Source: Micrococcales bacterium
GTDB lineage: Bacteria > Actinomycetota > Actinomycetes > Actinomycetales > Dermatophilaceae
Length of the DNA: 64,000 bases
Reading direction: 5' to 3'
Assembly (NCBI GenBank): GCA_021287075.1
Contig: JAJTBD010000004.1
Coordinates: 124,001-188,000, forward strand
The translations under genes were made by a program, and so were the position numbers. Every line of letters starts with the position of its first letter. Within the stretch, counting starts at the first letter, position 1. Positions 51,371-61,105 of this stretch are shown piece after piece. The notes under the pieces were generated by a model. The model did no database searches. It was not told the DNA's origin and worked only from the letters and a program-made list of their open reading frames with translations.

Positions 51371-51646
51371 ATGTCCCTGATGGAGCGTCGACTGCAGCTG
51401 CTGCTCGACTCCGACCGCTATGGGCGCATCGCTGCCGAGGCGGAGCGCTCCGGACGGAGCGTGGCGGCGGTGATCCGCGAGGCGATCGACTTCCGCTTCC
51501 CGGGGCTCGACGACCGGGTGCGAGTGGAGGCGGCTCAGGAGCTGCTTGCCCTGACCGCGACCCCCGCGGAGGCTGCCGGCGAGGGGCCACGGGAGCTCAA
51601 GGAGGCCTTCGAGGCACAGTTCGACGACATCGCGGGCCGGCGATGA
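51371..51646 (+). CDS. Ribbon-helix-helix antitoxin (VapB-like)
   Basis: A 91-residue protein with a CopG/ribbon-helix-helix start (MERRLQLLLDSDRYGRIAAE followed by GRSVAAVIREAIDFRF) and an acidic C-terminal tail. It overlaps the PIN toxin gene (ATGA). ATG 51371 is chosen from the -10 spacing; ATG 51365 and 51380 are alternatives. Confidence 0.82.
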   Translation: MSLMERRLQLLLDSDRYGRIAAEAERSGRSVAAVIREAIDFRFPGLDDRVRVEAAQELLALTATPAEAAGEGPRELKEAFEAQFDDIAGRR

Positions 51647-52050
51647 TCCCGCTGTTCGTCGACCCGTCAGTGCTCCTGCTTGCCGTCGGGGGTGAGCACC
51701 CACTGCGGGAGCCATGTCGCGCGCTGCTCGCCCGCGCCGGCCGAGACGTGCGGCTGCACCTCAGTGTCGAGGGAGGCCAGGAGTTCCTCTTCCATCGGCT
51801 TCGTCGCAGCGACCCAGGCGAGGCCACTCGTCTCTTCGATCTGCTCGACAGGCTGGTGGTGTGGCACGACTTCGACGCGGAGGTGCTGCGCTCTGCCGTC
51901 GGCCTCGTGCGCAGTGGTCAGGTCCGCGGACGGGACGCCGTGCACGTCGCCACTGCCCGATCAGCCGGGTTCGACGCGATCGTGAGCTGCGACAGGGACT
52001 TTGACGCCGTCCAGGGTTTCCGCCGGATCGACCCCGCAGACATCCCCTGA
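51643..52050 (+). CDS. PIN-domain ribonuclease toxin (VapC-like)
   Basis: A 135-residue PIN domain. The acidic residues expected to bind metal are in IPLFVDPSVLLL, SVEGGQEFLFHR, RGRDAVHVATARSAG and SCDRDFDAVQGF. It probably cleaves tRNA or rRNA when not neutralised. It lacks a typical second-helix Glu spacing, so activity is inferred from fold and operon. Confidence 0.85.
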   Translation: MIPLFVDPSVLLLAVGGEHPLREPCRALLARAGRDVRLHLSVEGGQEFLFHRLRRSDPGEATRLFDLLDRLVVWHDFDAEVLRSAVGLVRSGQVRGRDAVHVATARSAGFDAIVSCDRDFDAVQGFRRIDPADIP

Positions 52051-52128
52051 CGGGGCTTGCCCGGGCTGCCGCCGTCGGCTCGGCGCAGCTCACTGGCCAC
52101 GCGGCATACCCACTGCTTGGATGGAAGT

Positions 52129-53595
52129 GTGACCCGTGACAAGGACCCGCTGGACGGAATCGACCTGCCGGAGGGCCCCGACCGCGCCGACCTAATGGCA
52201 TTGCTCGACCAGATCACGCAGGGGGCGGGGGTCGGCCCGTTCGCGGCACGACGTAACCGCGAGATCGAGCTCCCCCACCCGCCGATCCACGCGAGTCTCC
52301 TCACGGTGAAGGTCAGCCTCGACGGTGCGAAGCCCCCGATCTGGCGCCGGCTGCGCATCCGCGGCGATCTCACGCTCGACATGGTCCACGAGTACCTCCA
52401 GGCCGCGATGGGCTGGAGCGGCAGTCACCTGCACCACTTCGAGCCAGACCGTGACCCGCGCTCGCCGCGGCACTTCCTCAACGACTTCGACGTCGAGGAG
52501 GGCGAGGAGGGGACCCCCGAGACCGACGCCCGCCTCGACCAGCTGCTGCGGGAGCCCGGCGACAGGCTGCGCTACCGCTACGACTTCGGCGACGACTGGG
52601 CCCACACGCTCCTCGTCGAGGAAGTGCGTCCCGCATCCGACGATGACCCGCCGGCCGTCTGCGTCAAGGCCGTCCGCGAGTGCCCACCGGAGGACATCGG
52701 CGGCATCTGGGCATGGAACGAGATGGCAGTCCAGGAGGAGGCGGACCTCGACTCGATCAACCTGATGCTCTCCCTCGTCGGCGCCAACCCCGAGGAGCTC
52801 CTGGCGGCGCTGGAGGGCGAGTTCGAGATGCCACCGATGCACCCGGCATACCGCGAAATCGTGGACAAGGCCCATCCCTCCGTGGTCCCGGAGCTAGCCA
52901 CCCTGTTTGCGGCCGCGCTGGAATATGAGGCGCCGAGGAAGGAGGACCTGCTCGCGGCGCTCCATCCCTTCCAGACGGTGCTCGACGTCGCGGGCACTGA
53001 CGGCATCCGGTTGACCAAGGCCAACTGGATGGAACCCGCTGCGTGCGAACGGATCTGGCACGAGTCCGGCCTCGCATGGGAGATCAGCAAGGGCACCCGC
53101 GAGCAGCACACCCCTGGGATGTCGCGGCTGCGACAGGCCACCGTGCGCGCAGGTCTGCTGCGCTCCCACAAGGGGCGACTCGTCCCCACCAAGCGCGGTC
53201 TGGCGGCTGGGCAAGACCCCGAGCTGCTCGCCAAGGCAATTGCTGGGTCGCTGCTTTCGGCCAAGGAGCCGGCCGACCAGGACGAGCGTGTCCTCGCTGC
53301 GCTGGTCGTCGCCTCCGGACTCGAGGTCGACCCGCAGGTCCTTGCCCAGGAGACGACCGAGGGGATGCGGCGGCATGTGCGGAAGGAAGCGGTCCTCGAC
53401 GAGATCGCCCGGCTCATGACCGGCCTCGGCTGGGGGGTCGGGCACGGGCCCGTCCTCCGCATGCATCTGCACGAGGCCTATGACGTCCTCGGCCTGCTCT
53501 CGATGGGAGAGGGCGGGCCCATCCACCTTTCCCAGCTCCCCGGCCCGGGCGGCCGGTTACTTGCCGCCCTCGCCCTGACCGACGACGACAGCTGA
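52129..53595 (+). CDS. Plasmid pRiA4b ORF-3-like family protein
   Basis: A 488-residue protein. Residues ~45-200 form the pRiA4b_ORF3 domain: KPPIWRRLRIRGDLTLDMVHEY, AAMGWSGSHLHHFE, RYRYDFGDDWAHTLLVEEV. The remaining ~290 residues are a helical extension with no family I recognise, including a winged-helix-like segment MSRLRQATVRAGLLRSHKGR. Function is unknown. TTGGAT lies 6 nt before GTG 52129. It lies behind the VapBC-like pair and may belong to the same accessory segment. Confidence 0.8.
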   Translation: MTRDKDPLDGIDLPEGPDRADLMALLDQITQGAGVGPFAARRNREIELPHPPIHASLLTVKVSLDGAKPPIWRRLRIRGDLTLDMVHEYLQAAMGWSGSHLHHFEPDRDPRSPRHFLNDFDVEEGEEGTPETDARLDQLLREPGDRLRYRYDFGDDWAHTLLVEEVRPASDDDPPAVCVKAVRECPPEDIGGIWAWNEMAVQEEADLDSINLMLSLVGANPEELLAALEGEFEMPPMHPAYREIVDKAHPSVVPELATLFAAALEYEAPRKEDLLAALHPFQTVLDVAGTDGIRLTKANWMEPAACERIWHESGLAWEISKGTREQHTPGMSRLRQATVRAGLLRSHKGRLVPTKRGLAAGQDPELLAKAIAGSLLSAKEPADQDERVLAALVVASGLEVDPQVLAQETTEGMRRHVRKEAVLDEIARLMTGLGWGVGHGPVLRMHLHEAYDVLGLLSMGEGGPIHLSQLPGPGGRLLAALALTDDDS

Positions 53596-53632
53596 CGCCG
53601 CGGGCGTGACACACGCCGACGGGGGCAGCCAC

Positions 53633-53723
53633 CGGCAAGATCGACTATCACCTCAGGGGGAGCGCAGCGTGCGTGAGCACGCAGCCGCGGCCAGCTGGCC
53701 TGTGCTGGTAGTCGATCTTGCCG
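53633..53723. repeat. Long inverted repeat with 18-bp arms and 55-nt loop
   Basis: Arms 53633-53650 and 53706-53723 pair over 18 positions with one G-U pair. A nested GCGTGC/GCACGC hairpin lies in the loop. The arms share GACTATCA with the element at 47089-47177. Confidence 0.65.
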
Positions 53724-53828
53724 GGCCGGGGCACGCCCAGGACACAGCGAGGGGCGCCAACGTGATCGGTGGCGCCCCTCGTGGGCGGCTCGTGGTGCGA
53801 GCTTGTGGGCAGCTTGTGGGCTCAGTGC

Positions 53829-54281
53829 TCAGAACTGGCGCGGGGCCTCGGGGGCGGGGCCCTCAGGGAACTCGCGACGCGGGGCGGTGGAGCCTCCCGG
53901 GGCGTCGAAGCGGGGAGCGGTCGGGTCCTCGGGGGTGTCGCGGCTGGGAGCCGTGGGGGCCTCGTCGTCAAAGCGCTCGGTCTGGACGGTGTCCTGGGAG
54001 AGGTGGCCGGGGCGACCCTCGGCGACCTTGTCGACGCCCTTGGCCGCGGCGTCCTTGGCCTTGACGACCTTGTCGTGGTACTTGCCGCCGGTCTTCTCGT
54101 CGACCTTGGTGGCGGCCTTGTCGAGGGTGGCGCCGATCTTGTCGCGGTTGTTGTGGGCGAGGTCGCCGGCCTTCTCCTTGGCCTGGTGAGCGGCCACCCC
54201 CGCCTGCTTGGCGAGCTTGTCGGCCTTGGTCTGGAGGTCCAGCTCCTCGGCCTTCTTCTTGATCTTGTCGGTGAACGACAT
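53829..54281 (-). CDS. MT0933-like antitoxin family / CsbD-like stress protein
   Basis: A 150-residue hydrophilic, Lys/Ala-rich helical protein. It begins MSFTDKIKKKAEELDLQTKA and contains NRDKIGATLDKAATKVDEKT, then GGKYHDKVVKAKDAA, features of the MT0933_antitox family (Rv0909-like). No toxin is next to it, so an antitoxin role is doubtful. A disordered Pro/Ala-rich C-terminal ~50 residues follows. AAGGAGGG precedes ATG 54281. Confidence 0.75.
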   Translation of the reverse strand: MSFTDKIKKKAEELDLQTKADKLAKQAGVAAHQAKEKAGDLAHNNRDKIGATLDKAATKVDEKTGGKYHDKVVKAKDAAAKGVDKVAEGRPGHLSQDTVQTERFDDEAPTAPSRDTPEDPTAPRFDAPGGSTAPRREFPEGPAPEAPRQF

Positions 54282-54427
54282 CGCGGCACCCTCCTTGTGG
54301 GTCTGTGCTGTGCCGACCATGCAACTTGCAGGTCAGCGGACTTGTTCCAACCCAACCCCAACGAGCCCCGCGGCGCAACGGGCCCAATCGCGCGCACGCG
54401 GCATACCGGCCGTGCCACGCTGGGCGC

Positions 54428-55408
54428 GTGACCACGAGCACGCCGCCCACGCCCCCGCGCACCCAGCCGCCGAGTCAGCGGGTCCTGCTCGAGGACCTGC
54501 ACCGCCCGGAGCCCCGGCCGTGGGTCCAACTGCTGCTCGGTGTCGTGCTGCTGCTCATCGCCAACACGGTGATGGGCGTCGTGGCGGGCATCGTCAACGT
54601 GATCGCCCACGGGATGCCCACCCAGCCCGACGGCAGCATCCAGGTCGGGGGCGGATGGTTCATGCAGGCTCCCGGGCTGCCGGTCGGCCTGCTGGCCGAG
54701 GCGGCCGTGGCCTATCTGCTGTATCGGGTCTTCGTCAAAGGGGCCGCGGAGCGGCCGGTCTATGAGCTCGGCGGGCCGGGGGCGCTGCGCGAGCTCGGCG
54801 CCGGCCTGCTGGTCGGCACGGCACTGATGACGCTGATCGTCGCGGTCCTCGGCGCGCTCGGGGTCTATCGGATCACCGATGTCGGCTGGGATGCGGGCAT
54901 CCTGACCGGCCTGGCCATCGGCATCGGGCCGGGTGTGGCGGAGGAGCTGGCCTTCCGCGGCTTCTTCCTGCGGGTCCTCGACAAGCTCATCGGCACGTGG
55001 GGCGCGATCGCCCTGACCTCGCTCGTCTTCGGGCTGCTCCACATCAGCAACCCCGACGCCACCCTCTTTGGCGCCTTCGCCATCGCGGCCGAGGCGGGGC
55101 TGCTGCTGGGCGGTGCTTATCTGCTCACCCGGCGCGTGTGGCTGGCCATCGGCCTGCACACGGCGTGGAACGCCACCCAGAGCGCGCTCTTTGGCATCGA
55201 CGTCTCCGGCGCGGGCACCGGGCGCGGCCTCTTTGCCTCCGAGCTCAGCGGCAACCCGCTGGTCTCCGGCGGCGAGATGGGCGCCGAGGCCTCGGTCGTC
55301 GCCCTCGTGATCGGCACCGCCGCGGGTCTGGCCATGATCTGGCTCGCCCACCGCGCCGGCCACGTCCTCCCCCGCCGCCAGCGCCAGACCCAACGCCCCT
55401 TGGCCTAA
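54428..55408 (+). CDS. CPBP-family intramembrane metalloprotease
   Basis: A 326-residue membrane protein with about eight helices. CPBP/Abi motifs are EELAFRGFFLRV (glutamates near residue 171), FGLLHISNP and LHTAWNATQ. Bacterial members relate to bacteriocin immunity and membrane protein processing. GTG 54428 is taken as start after a hydrophilic N-terminal tail; upstream frame to 54305 lacks support. Confidence 0.87.
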   Translation: MTTSTPPTPPRTQPPSQRVLLEDLHRPEPRPWVQLLLGVVLLLIANTVMGVVAGIVNVIAHGMPTQPDGSIQVGGGWFMQAPGLPVGLLAEAAVAYLLYRVFVKGAAERPVYELGGPGALRELGAGLLVGTALMTLIVAVLGALGVYRITDVGWDAGILTGLAIGIGPGVAEELAFRGFFLRVLDKLIGTWGAIALTSLVFGLLHISNPDATLFGAFAIAAEAGLLLGGAYLLTRRVWLAIGLHTAWNATQSALFGIDVSGAGTGRGLFASELSGNPLVSGGEMGAEASVVALVIGTAAGLAMIWLAHRAGHVLPRRQRQTQRPLA

Positions 55409-55527
55409 GGCCCCCTGAGGTGTGACCGGGGGCACAACTAAGGCGCGGGATACGACATCCGCCCGATCTGCCGTGCTGCCTCAGCTCGCGACCGTGGAGA
55501 CATCCACTTCACGCGAAGGAGCACACG

Positions 55528-55737
55528 ATGAGCATCTACGGCACGCCCGAGTTCGTCCGGGCCGAGATGGACTGGCGGTATGCCGCCGCCGGCGTCCCAG
55601 CCCCAACCCGCCCCGGCCTCGCGCGGAGGCTGCGGGCTCAGCTCGCCGGCAGGTGGGAGTCGAGCCAGCCGATGAGGTCGTCGACGACCTCATCGCGGTT
55701 GGTCTCGTTGAACAGCTCGTGGCGCGCCCCGGGATAG
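55528..55737 (+). CDS. Small orphan protein with AEMDWRY motif (paralogue)
   Basis: A 69-residue open frame. GAAGGAG sits ahead of ATG 55528. The N terminus, MSIYGTPEFVRAEMDWRY, is clearly related to the small protein at 32877. The 3' 100 nt overlap the end of the antisense lipase gene, so the last ~30 residues (after RRLRAQLAGRWE) look unconserved and may be an extension past a lost stop. Function is unknown. Confidence 0.6.
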   Translation: MSIYGTPEFVRAEMDWRYAAAGVPAPTRPGLARRLRAQLAGRWESSQPMRSSTTSSRLVSLNSSWRAPG

Positions 55738-56570
55738 AGCCACATCGACACGTCCTCGACGCCGGCCTTCTGGTACTGCGCGAGGACGCCCTTGACGCCC
55801 TCGCCGCCCTTGCCGCCGACGGGGTCGGCGTCGCCCGAGATGAGCAGGATCGGCAGGTCCTTGCGGACCCGGGCGACGTTCTCGTCCTTGGCGATCCGCT
55901 GCGTCCCGTCGAGCATGTCGGCGAACAGCCGCGAACTCGACACCTGGCCGCACAGCTCATCGGCGATGTAGCCGTCGACCTCGGCGGTGTCCCGCGAGAG
56001 CCAGTCGAAGTCGGTGCGAGCCGGGGTGAAGGCCGCGTTGAACTGGCCGAAGGTCAGCTTATTCATGATCTGGCTCGGCTTGCGGCCGCCACGGACCCGA
56101 CCTTCCACGAGGGCGATCGCTCGACCCACCTTGGCGATCGGGCCGGGGTCACCGGCGGTGCCGGACAGGACCAGGCCGGTGATGCCGTCGGAGCCGTCGA
56201 TGACCAGGGTGCGCGCCATGAGCGAGCCCATGCTGTGGCCGAGGAGGAAGAAGGGCAGCCCCGGCCGCTCCCCCTGCGCCGTGGCCATCACCGAGCGGAT
56301 GTCGTCGACAGCCACGTCCCAGCCGTCGCTGTCGGCGAAGTGGCCGAACGTGCCGGCCTGCGCGGCGGGGCCGTGCCCGCGGTGGTCGTGGGCATAGACG
56401 GCATACCCCGCATCGGTCAACCGCTCCGCGAGCCGGCCATAGCGCTCACTGTGCTCGGCCATCCCGTGCGCGACCTGCACGACCGCCTTGGGCTCGCCAT
56501 CGGGCAGCCAGCGCCGCATCGCCAGCCGCATGCCGTCGCTGGTCTGGTGGGTCTCGGTGGTGCTGCGCAT
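55638..56570 (-). CDS. Alpha/beta hydrolase, monoacylglycerol-lipase-like
   Basis: A 310-residue serine hydrolase. It has the oxyanion region AVVQVAHGMAEHSERY, the nucleophile elbow LLGHSMGSLMAR (Ser near 112), acid LISGDADPVGG and His in PGARHELFNETNRDEV. These match bacterial monoglyceride lipases/lysophospholipases. No signal peptide. Its 3' end overlaps the convergent small gene. Confidence 0.88.
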   Translation of the reverse strand: MRSTTETHQTSDGMRLAMRRWLPDGEPKAVVQVAHGMAEHSERYGRLAERLTDAGYAVYAHDHRGHGPAAQAGTFGHFADSDGWDVAVDDIRSVMATAQGERPGLPFFLLGHSMGSLMARTLVIDGSDGITGLVLSGTAGDPGPIAKVGRAIALVEGRVRGGRKPSQIMNKLTFGQFNAAFTPARTDFDWLSRDTAEVDGYIADELCGQVSSSRLFADMLDGTQRIAKDENVARVRKDLPILLISGDADPVGGKGGEGVKGVLAQYQKAGVEDVSMWLYPGARHELFNETNRDEVVDDLIGWLDSHLPAS

Positions 56571-56668
56571 CGTCTTGCTCCGCTTCTCGCCGGTCGATCA
56601 AGGGGTATGCCGCGTGCTCGCCGCAGCGTAGCCGCGTCGGGTGGGCTATGGGGAGGGCCCGCGCAGGC

Positions 56669-56706
56669 AGGGGTATGCCGCGGGCGCGCGCCCGCGGCAT
56701 ACCCCT
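56669..56706. terminator. 38-bp perfect palindrome of GTATGCCGCGGGC
   Basis: The two halves (56669-56687 and 56688-56706) are perfectly complementary with no spacer. It lies downstream of the leftward flavoprotein operon and upstream of the lipase, probably ending the operon transcript. Confidence 0.7.
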
Positions 56707-56726
56707 TGCTTGTCGGGTGGCCCGGC

Positions 56727-56897
56727 TCAGTGGTCGTCGTGGCCCTTGAGCACCATCATCGCGAGGCGGCCGTTGAACTCGGCGAACTTCACGAGCTGGA
56801 GGGGGATGTTGCGCCGCCAGCGCAGTGAGGCCTTGGTCGGGACTGGTGCGTCCTTGTAGGCCGTGATGACCGGGGAGGTCTTGGCAGGTTCGCTCAT
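56727..56897 (-). CDS. 56-residue protein in the sulfide:quinone oxidoreductase operon
   Basis: A short gene readable on the minus strand from ATG 56897 to TGA 56727. GGAG lies 8 nt before the ATG, and the start overlaps the flavoprotein stop region by a few bases, so the two are coupled. The product is basic, with TKASLRWRRNIPLQLVKFAE in its centre and a C-terminal GHDDH. No family recognised; an accessory or membrane-docking partner is possible. Confidence 0.7.
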   Translation of the reverse strand: MSEPAKTSPVITAYKDAPVPTKASLRWRRNIPLQLVKFAEFNGRLAMMVLKGHDDH

Positions 56898-56901
56898 GTC
56901 G

Positions 56902-58362
56902 TCACTCCGGGATGTACTGCCAGCCCGGCAGGGCCTTGGCCTTGTAGATGAACAGGTGGTGGAGGGAGTACTTCACCCAGTGGCCGAAGAGGCCGATGTC
57001 GCCGCGGGTGCCCTTGAAGTCGCGCCCGCCCGACCCGGGATAGCGCTGGTAGTCGGGCACGACGGGGAACATCGACATCGCGGCGGCCGAGCCCTCGCGC
57101 ATGCCCGTGCCGGCGGAGGCCACACAGGCAGCGCCGATCTTGGCGAGCGAGGCCTTGTGCACCGCGGCCGGCTGGCCGTTGATGCGGTCGCGGATCGTCA
57201 TCGCCACCGTCTTGCCCATGATCCCCGAGGGCATTCCGGTGCGCGGGGGCGCCGGAGCGATCATGGTGCCGTTGCGGGTCTTCTGCGGCCGCGAGATCTG
57301 GTGCGGCGGCGCGAAGGCGATGCCGACGGCGAAGACATTGGGCCGCCCGGGGACCTCATAGGTCTCGGGCCAGTCCTCCGCCCGCCACTCCTCATAGGGC
57401 TTGGGGGTGTAGTCGGCGTCGACCTTCATGAAGCCGGCCGGGTTGAACATCGTCTCGGAGATGTCATTGCCTGCCCGGTCATAGGCCTTGAGGTCCACGC
57501 CACCGAAGGGAGGCAGCAGCATCGCGAAGTCGAAGGGCTGCTCGTGCATCTCGCCGTCGAGCGTCTCGTAGTGCACGACGCCCGGGTCGACCTTGTGCAC
57601 GTGCGCGCCCAGGATCGAGTGGACGCCGCGCTCGGTGAACAGCGACTCCGTCCACATGCGGGAGGACTGCTGGTAGCCGCGCTGGCTGAACAGCATCCCG
57701 TCGACGCCGAAGTCGCCGAGCTGCGCCTCGTTGGTCAGATAGATCAGCTCGGCCTTGTCGCGGACGCCGGCCTCCTTGAGCTCGTGGTCGACATTGAAGG
57801 TGTACTCGAAGGCCGCGCCCTCACAGGTGCAGGTGCCGTGGCCCGTGCCGACGATGAGGGTCTGGCGCTCGCCCCTCTTCATCCGCTCGATCGAGGCCCT
57901 GAGCGCCGCGGACGCCTCGACCGCGTGGTCGGCGGTGCACACCGACACCGAGTTGCCGCCGTGCGGGCCAAGCCCCTCGGTCGCCTCGAAGCGCAGTTTG
58001 GGACCGGTCGCGTTGACCAGGTAGTCGTAGCGCAGCCGCTCCTGCTGGTCCTTGCGCGCGGGATCGGTGTAGACGATGTCCACCGCCCCGGTCGGGTCGG
58101 TCTCGTCCCCCTCCGGACGGACCGCCACCGCCTTGGCCTGCCGGAAGTCGATGCCCTTGCGCCTGTAGATGGGTGCGAGCGGGAAGACGACGTCCTTCTT
58201 GGACATCACGCCCACGCCGACCCAGATGTTGGACGGGATCCAGTTCCACTGGGAGTTGGGCGACACGACAGTGATCGTGTGCTCCCGCCCGATCATGCGG
58301 CGCAGGTGGAGGGCCGCCGTGTGTCCGGCCACCCCTGCGCCGAGGATGACGACCCGAGCCAT
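56902..58362 (-). CDS. Sulfide:quinone oxidoreductase-like FAD flavoprotein
   Basis: A 486-residue two-Rossmann flavoprotein. The N-terminal FAD site is ARVVILGAGVAGHTAALHLR, followed by YLVNATGPKLRF. A cysteine in GTCTCEGAAFEYTF and another in IGAACVASAGTGM match the redox pair of sulfide:quinone oxidoreductases. FAPPHQIS and PPRTGMPSGIMG fit the quinone/FAD region. The tail GHWVKYSLHHLF ending in GWQYIPE resembles the membrane-docking end. It should oxidise sulfide and pass electrons to menaquinone. ATG 58362 lies 5 nt after GGAGG; ATG 58365 is also possible. Confidence 0.85.
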   Translation of the reverse strand: MARVVILGAGVAGHTAALHLRRMIGREHTITVVSPNSQWNWIPSNIWVGVGVMSKKDVVFPLAPIYRRKGIDFRQAKAVAVRPEGDETDPTGAVDIVYTDPARKDQQERLRYDYLVNATGPKLRFEATEGLGPHGGNSVSVCTADHAVEASAALRASIERMKRGERQTLIVGTGHGTCTCEGAAFEYTFNVDHELKEAGVRDKAELIYLTNEAQLGDFGVDGMLFSQRGYQQSSRMWTESLFTERGVHSILGAHVHKVDPGVVHYETLDGEMHEQPFDFAMLLPPFGGVDLKAYDRAGNDISETMFNPAGFMKVDADYTPKPYEEWRAEDWPETYEVPGRPNVFAVGIAFAPPHQISRPQKTRNGTMIAPAPPRTGMPSGIMGKTVAMTIRDRINGQPAAVHKASLAKIGAACVASAGTGMREGSAAAMSMFPVVPDYQRYPGSGGRDFKGTRGDIGLFGHWVKYSLHHLFIYKAKALPGWQYIPE

Positions 58363-58454
58363 CATGACCTCCTGGTGAGTATGCCGCGGGGCACCGGCCG
58401 GTGTCCCGCACCCAGGGTGTCGCCGCAGCGACACTGCCGGACCCTTTTCAGGGT

Positions 58455-58470
58455 ATACCCGGGGGGGCAT
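58455..58470. promoter_or_regulatory. CsoR/CstR-like operator candidate
   Basis: ATACCC-GGGG-GGGCAT differs by one base from the ATACCC-N4-GGGTAT pattern bound by CsoR-family sensors, including the persulfide sensor CstR. It lies about 95 nt upstream of the flavoprotein gene and overlaps the minus-strand TATACC -10-like element. Confidence 0.4.
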
Positions 58471-58574
58471 TTTTGGCCGAGGCTTTCCGCGGACGTCTAT
58501 CCGGTCACGAGCGCCCCCGCGGGGAGCCCGATCGGCATACAGTGAAAGCGTCGCCAACTCAGGGAGGCGCACTG

Positions 58575-59385
58575 ATGGCTCACACCCGCCCACCGGCAGT
58601 GGCAGGCCTCTTCTATCCGGGTGAGGCAACCGCCCTCCCAGTCGCTCGTCGACGAGCAGCTCGCGATCGCCCGCGCCGAGCTCGTCGAGCGCGGCCCCCG
58701 GGAGGGCTGGCCCAAGGCGCTGATCCTCCCGCATGCCGGCCTGGTCTACAGCGGCACCACCGCCGCCCTCGGGTATGCCCTCCTCGCCCGAGGTGCCGGC
58801 ACGGTCTCGCGGGTGCTGCTGCTCGGTCCCACCCACCGCGTCTACGTCCAGGGCGTGGCCACCGCAGGAGCCGACTGCTTCGAGACGCCCCTCGGTCTCG
58901 TGGCCACCCCCACGCCCGAGGAGATCTCCGTCCGAAGCGGCGTGCTCGAACGCCCGGATGTCCACGCCGAGGAGCACTCGCTCGAGGTGCATCTGCCCTT
59001 CATCCAGACGGTGCTCCCCGGGGCCGAGGTGGTCCCGCTCGCCGTCGGCCACGTCGCGCCGGAGGCGATCTGCCGCTCGATCGGTGCGCTCTGGGACGGC
59101 GAGGAGACCGCCGTCGTCGTCAGCTCCGACCTCTCGCACTACCACCCCTATCCCGACGCCCAGCGGCGCGATGCGGCCACGATCCGGCAGATCCTCGACC
59201 TGTCGGGGCCGCTCGAGCCCGACCAGGCCTGTGGCGCCTATCCCGTCAACGGTCTGCTCATGTGCGCCGCCCGGCACGGCCTGCGGGCGGACCTGCTCGG
59301 GTCCTGCAACTCCGGTGACACTGCCGGCCGCAGGGACCGCGTCGTGGGGTATGCCGCGATCGCCTTCTGGGAGGACCAGCCATGA
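58575..59385 (+). CDS. amrB: AmmeMemoRadiSam system protein B (Memo), frameshifted as sequenced
   Basis: A Memo-family protein split by a frameshift. AGGGAGG and ATG 58575 start a frame reading MAHTRPPAVAGLFYPGEATAL, the true N terminus. One base later the continuation SLVDEQLAIARAELVERG to the stop at 59385 is in another frame. Removing one C from the CCC run at 58637-58639 gives a continuous protein of about 269 residues. Metal-site histidines of the Memo fold are visible in ILPHAGLVYSGTTAA, EEHSLEVHLPF and SSDLSHYHPY. It is the first gene of the three-gene system with amrA and amrS. Whether the gene is broken, mis-sequenced or read by frameshifting is open. Confidence 0.82.
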
Positions 59386-59959
59386 GCGCAGCCGCCGCAT
59401 CCCCGCCGGGCCTGCCCGCACAGGCCGGCCCCACCCTCCTCGCCCTGGCCCGGGGTGCCATCGCCGACCGGCTCGGCGCCGACGCCCCGCTGGCCGACGA
59501 CCTCGGGACCTGGCTCGACGAGCCGGGCGCCACCTTTGTCACCCTCACCCGCGATGCGCACCTGCGCGGCTGCATCGGCTCGCTCCAGGCCCGCCGCTCG
59601 CTCCGGGAGGACGTGCGCGACAACGCGGTCGCGGCGGCCACGCGCGACCCCCGCTTCCCACCTCTGCACGCCGACGAGCTGCGCGGCATCCGCGTCGAGG
59701 TCTCGCTCCTGTCGCCGGCCGTCCCGCTCGAGGTGGAGACCGAGGAGCAGGCCGTGCGCGCTCTGCACCAGGGCGTGGACGGCGTTGTCCTGCAGGCGGG
59801 CTCGCACCGGGCCACCTATCTGCCGCAGGTGTGGCGGCAGCTGCCCGACCCGCGCGACTTCCTCGCCTCGCTGCGGCGCAAGGCCGGCCTCGGGCCGGAG
59901 CGTCGCGACGGCGAGCGGCTGGCGATCTACACGGTGACCTCCTGGCACGAGGAGGAGTG

Positions 59960-59960
<1 letters not shown>
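59382..59960 (+). CDS. amrA: AmmeMemoRadiSam system protein A (AMMECR1 domain)
   Basis: A 192-residue AMMECR1-family protein with the signature HLRGCIGSLQARRSL, plus DPRFPPLHADELRGIRVEVSLLS in parts and GVVLQAGSHRATYLPQVW. The highly conserved RGCIG loop is intact. Function is unknown in bacteria, but the gene regularly accompanies Memo and a radical SAM enzyme. It overlaps amrB by 4 nt and amrS by 1 nt. Confidence 0.92.
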
Positions 59961-61021
<1,061 letters not shown>

Positions 61022-61076
61022 GCGCCGAGGACCCCGCGGCCGCCCGGCTGTGGGACGTCCGCGGGGTCCTCGGCGC
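61022..61076. terminator. Perfect 18-bp stem-loop terminator
   Basis: Arms 61022-61039 and 61059-61076 are perfectly complementary with a 19-nt loop, immediately after the amrS stop and before the convergent PepSY-like gene. Confidence 0.85.
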
Positions 61077-61105
61077 GAGCTGTGCTCTCGCGGAGGGGAT
61101 CCGGC

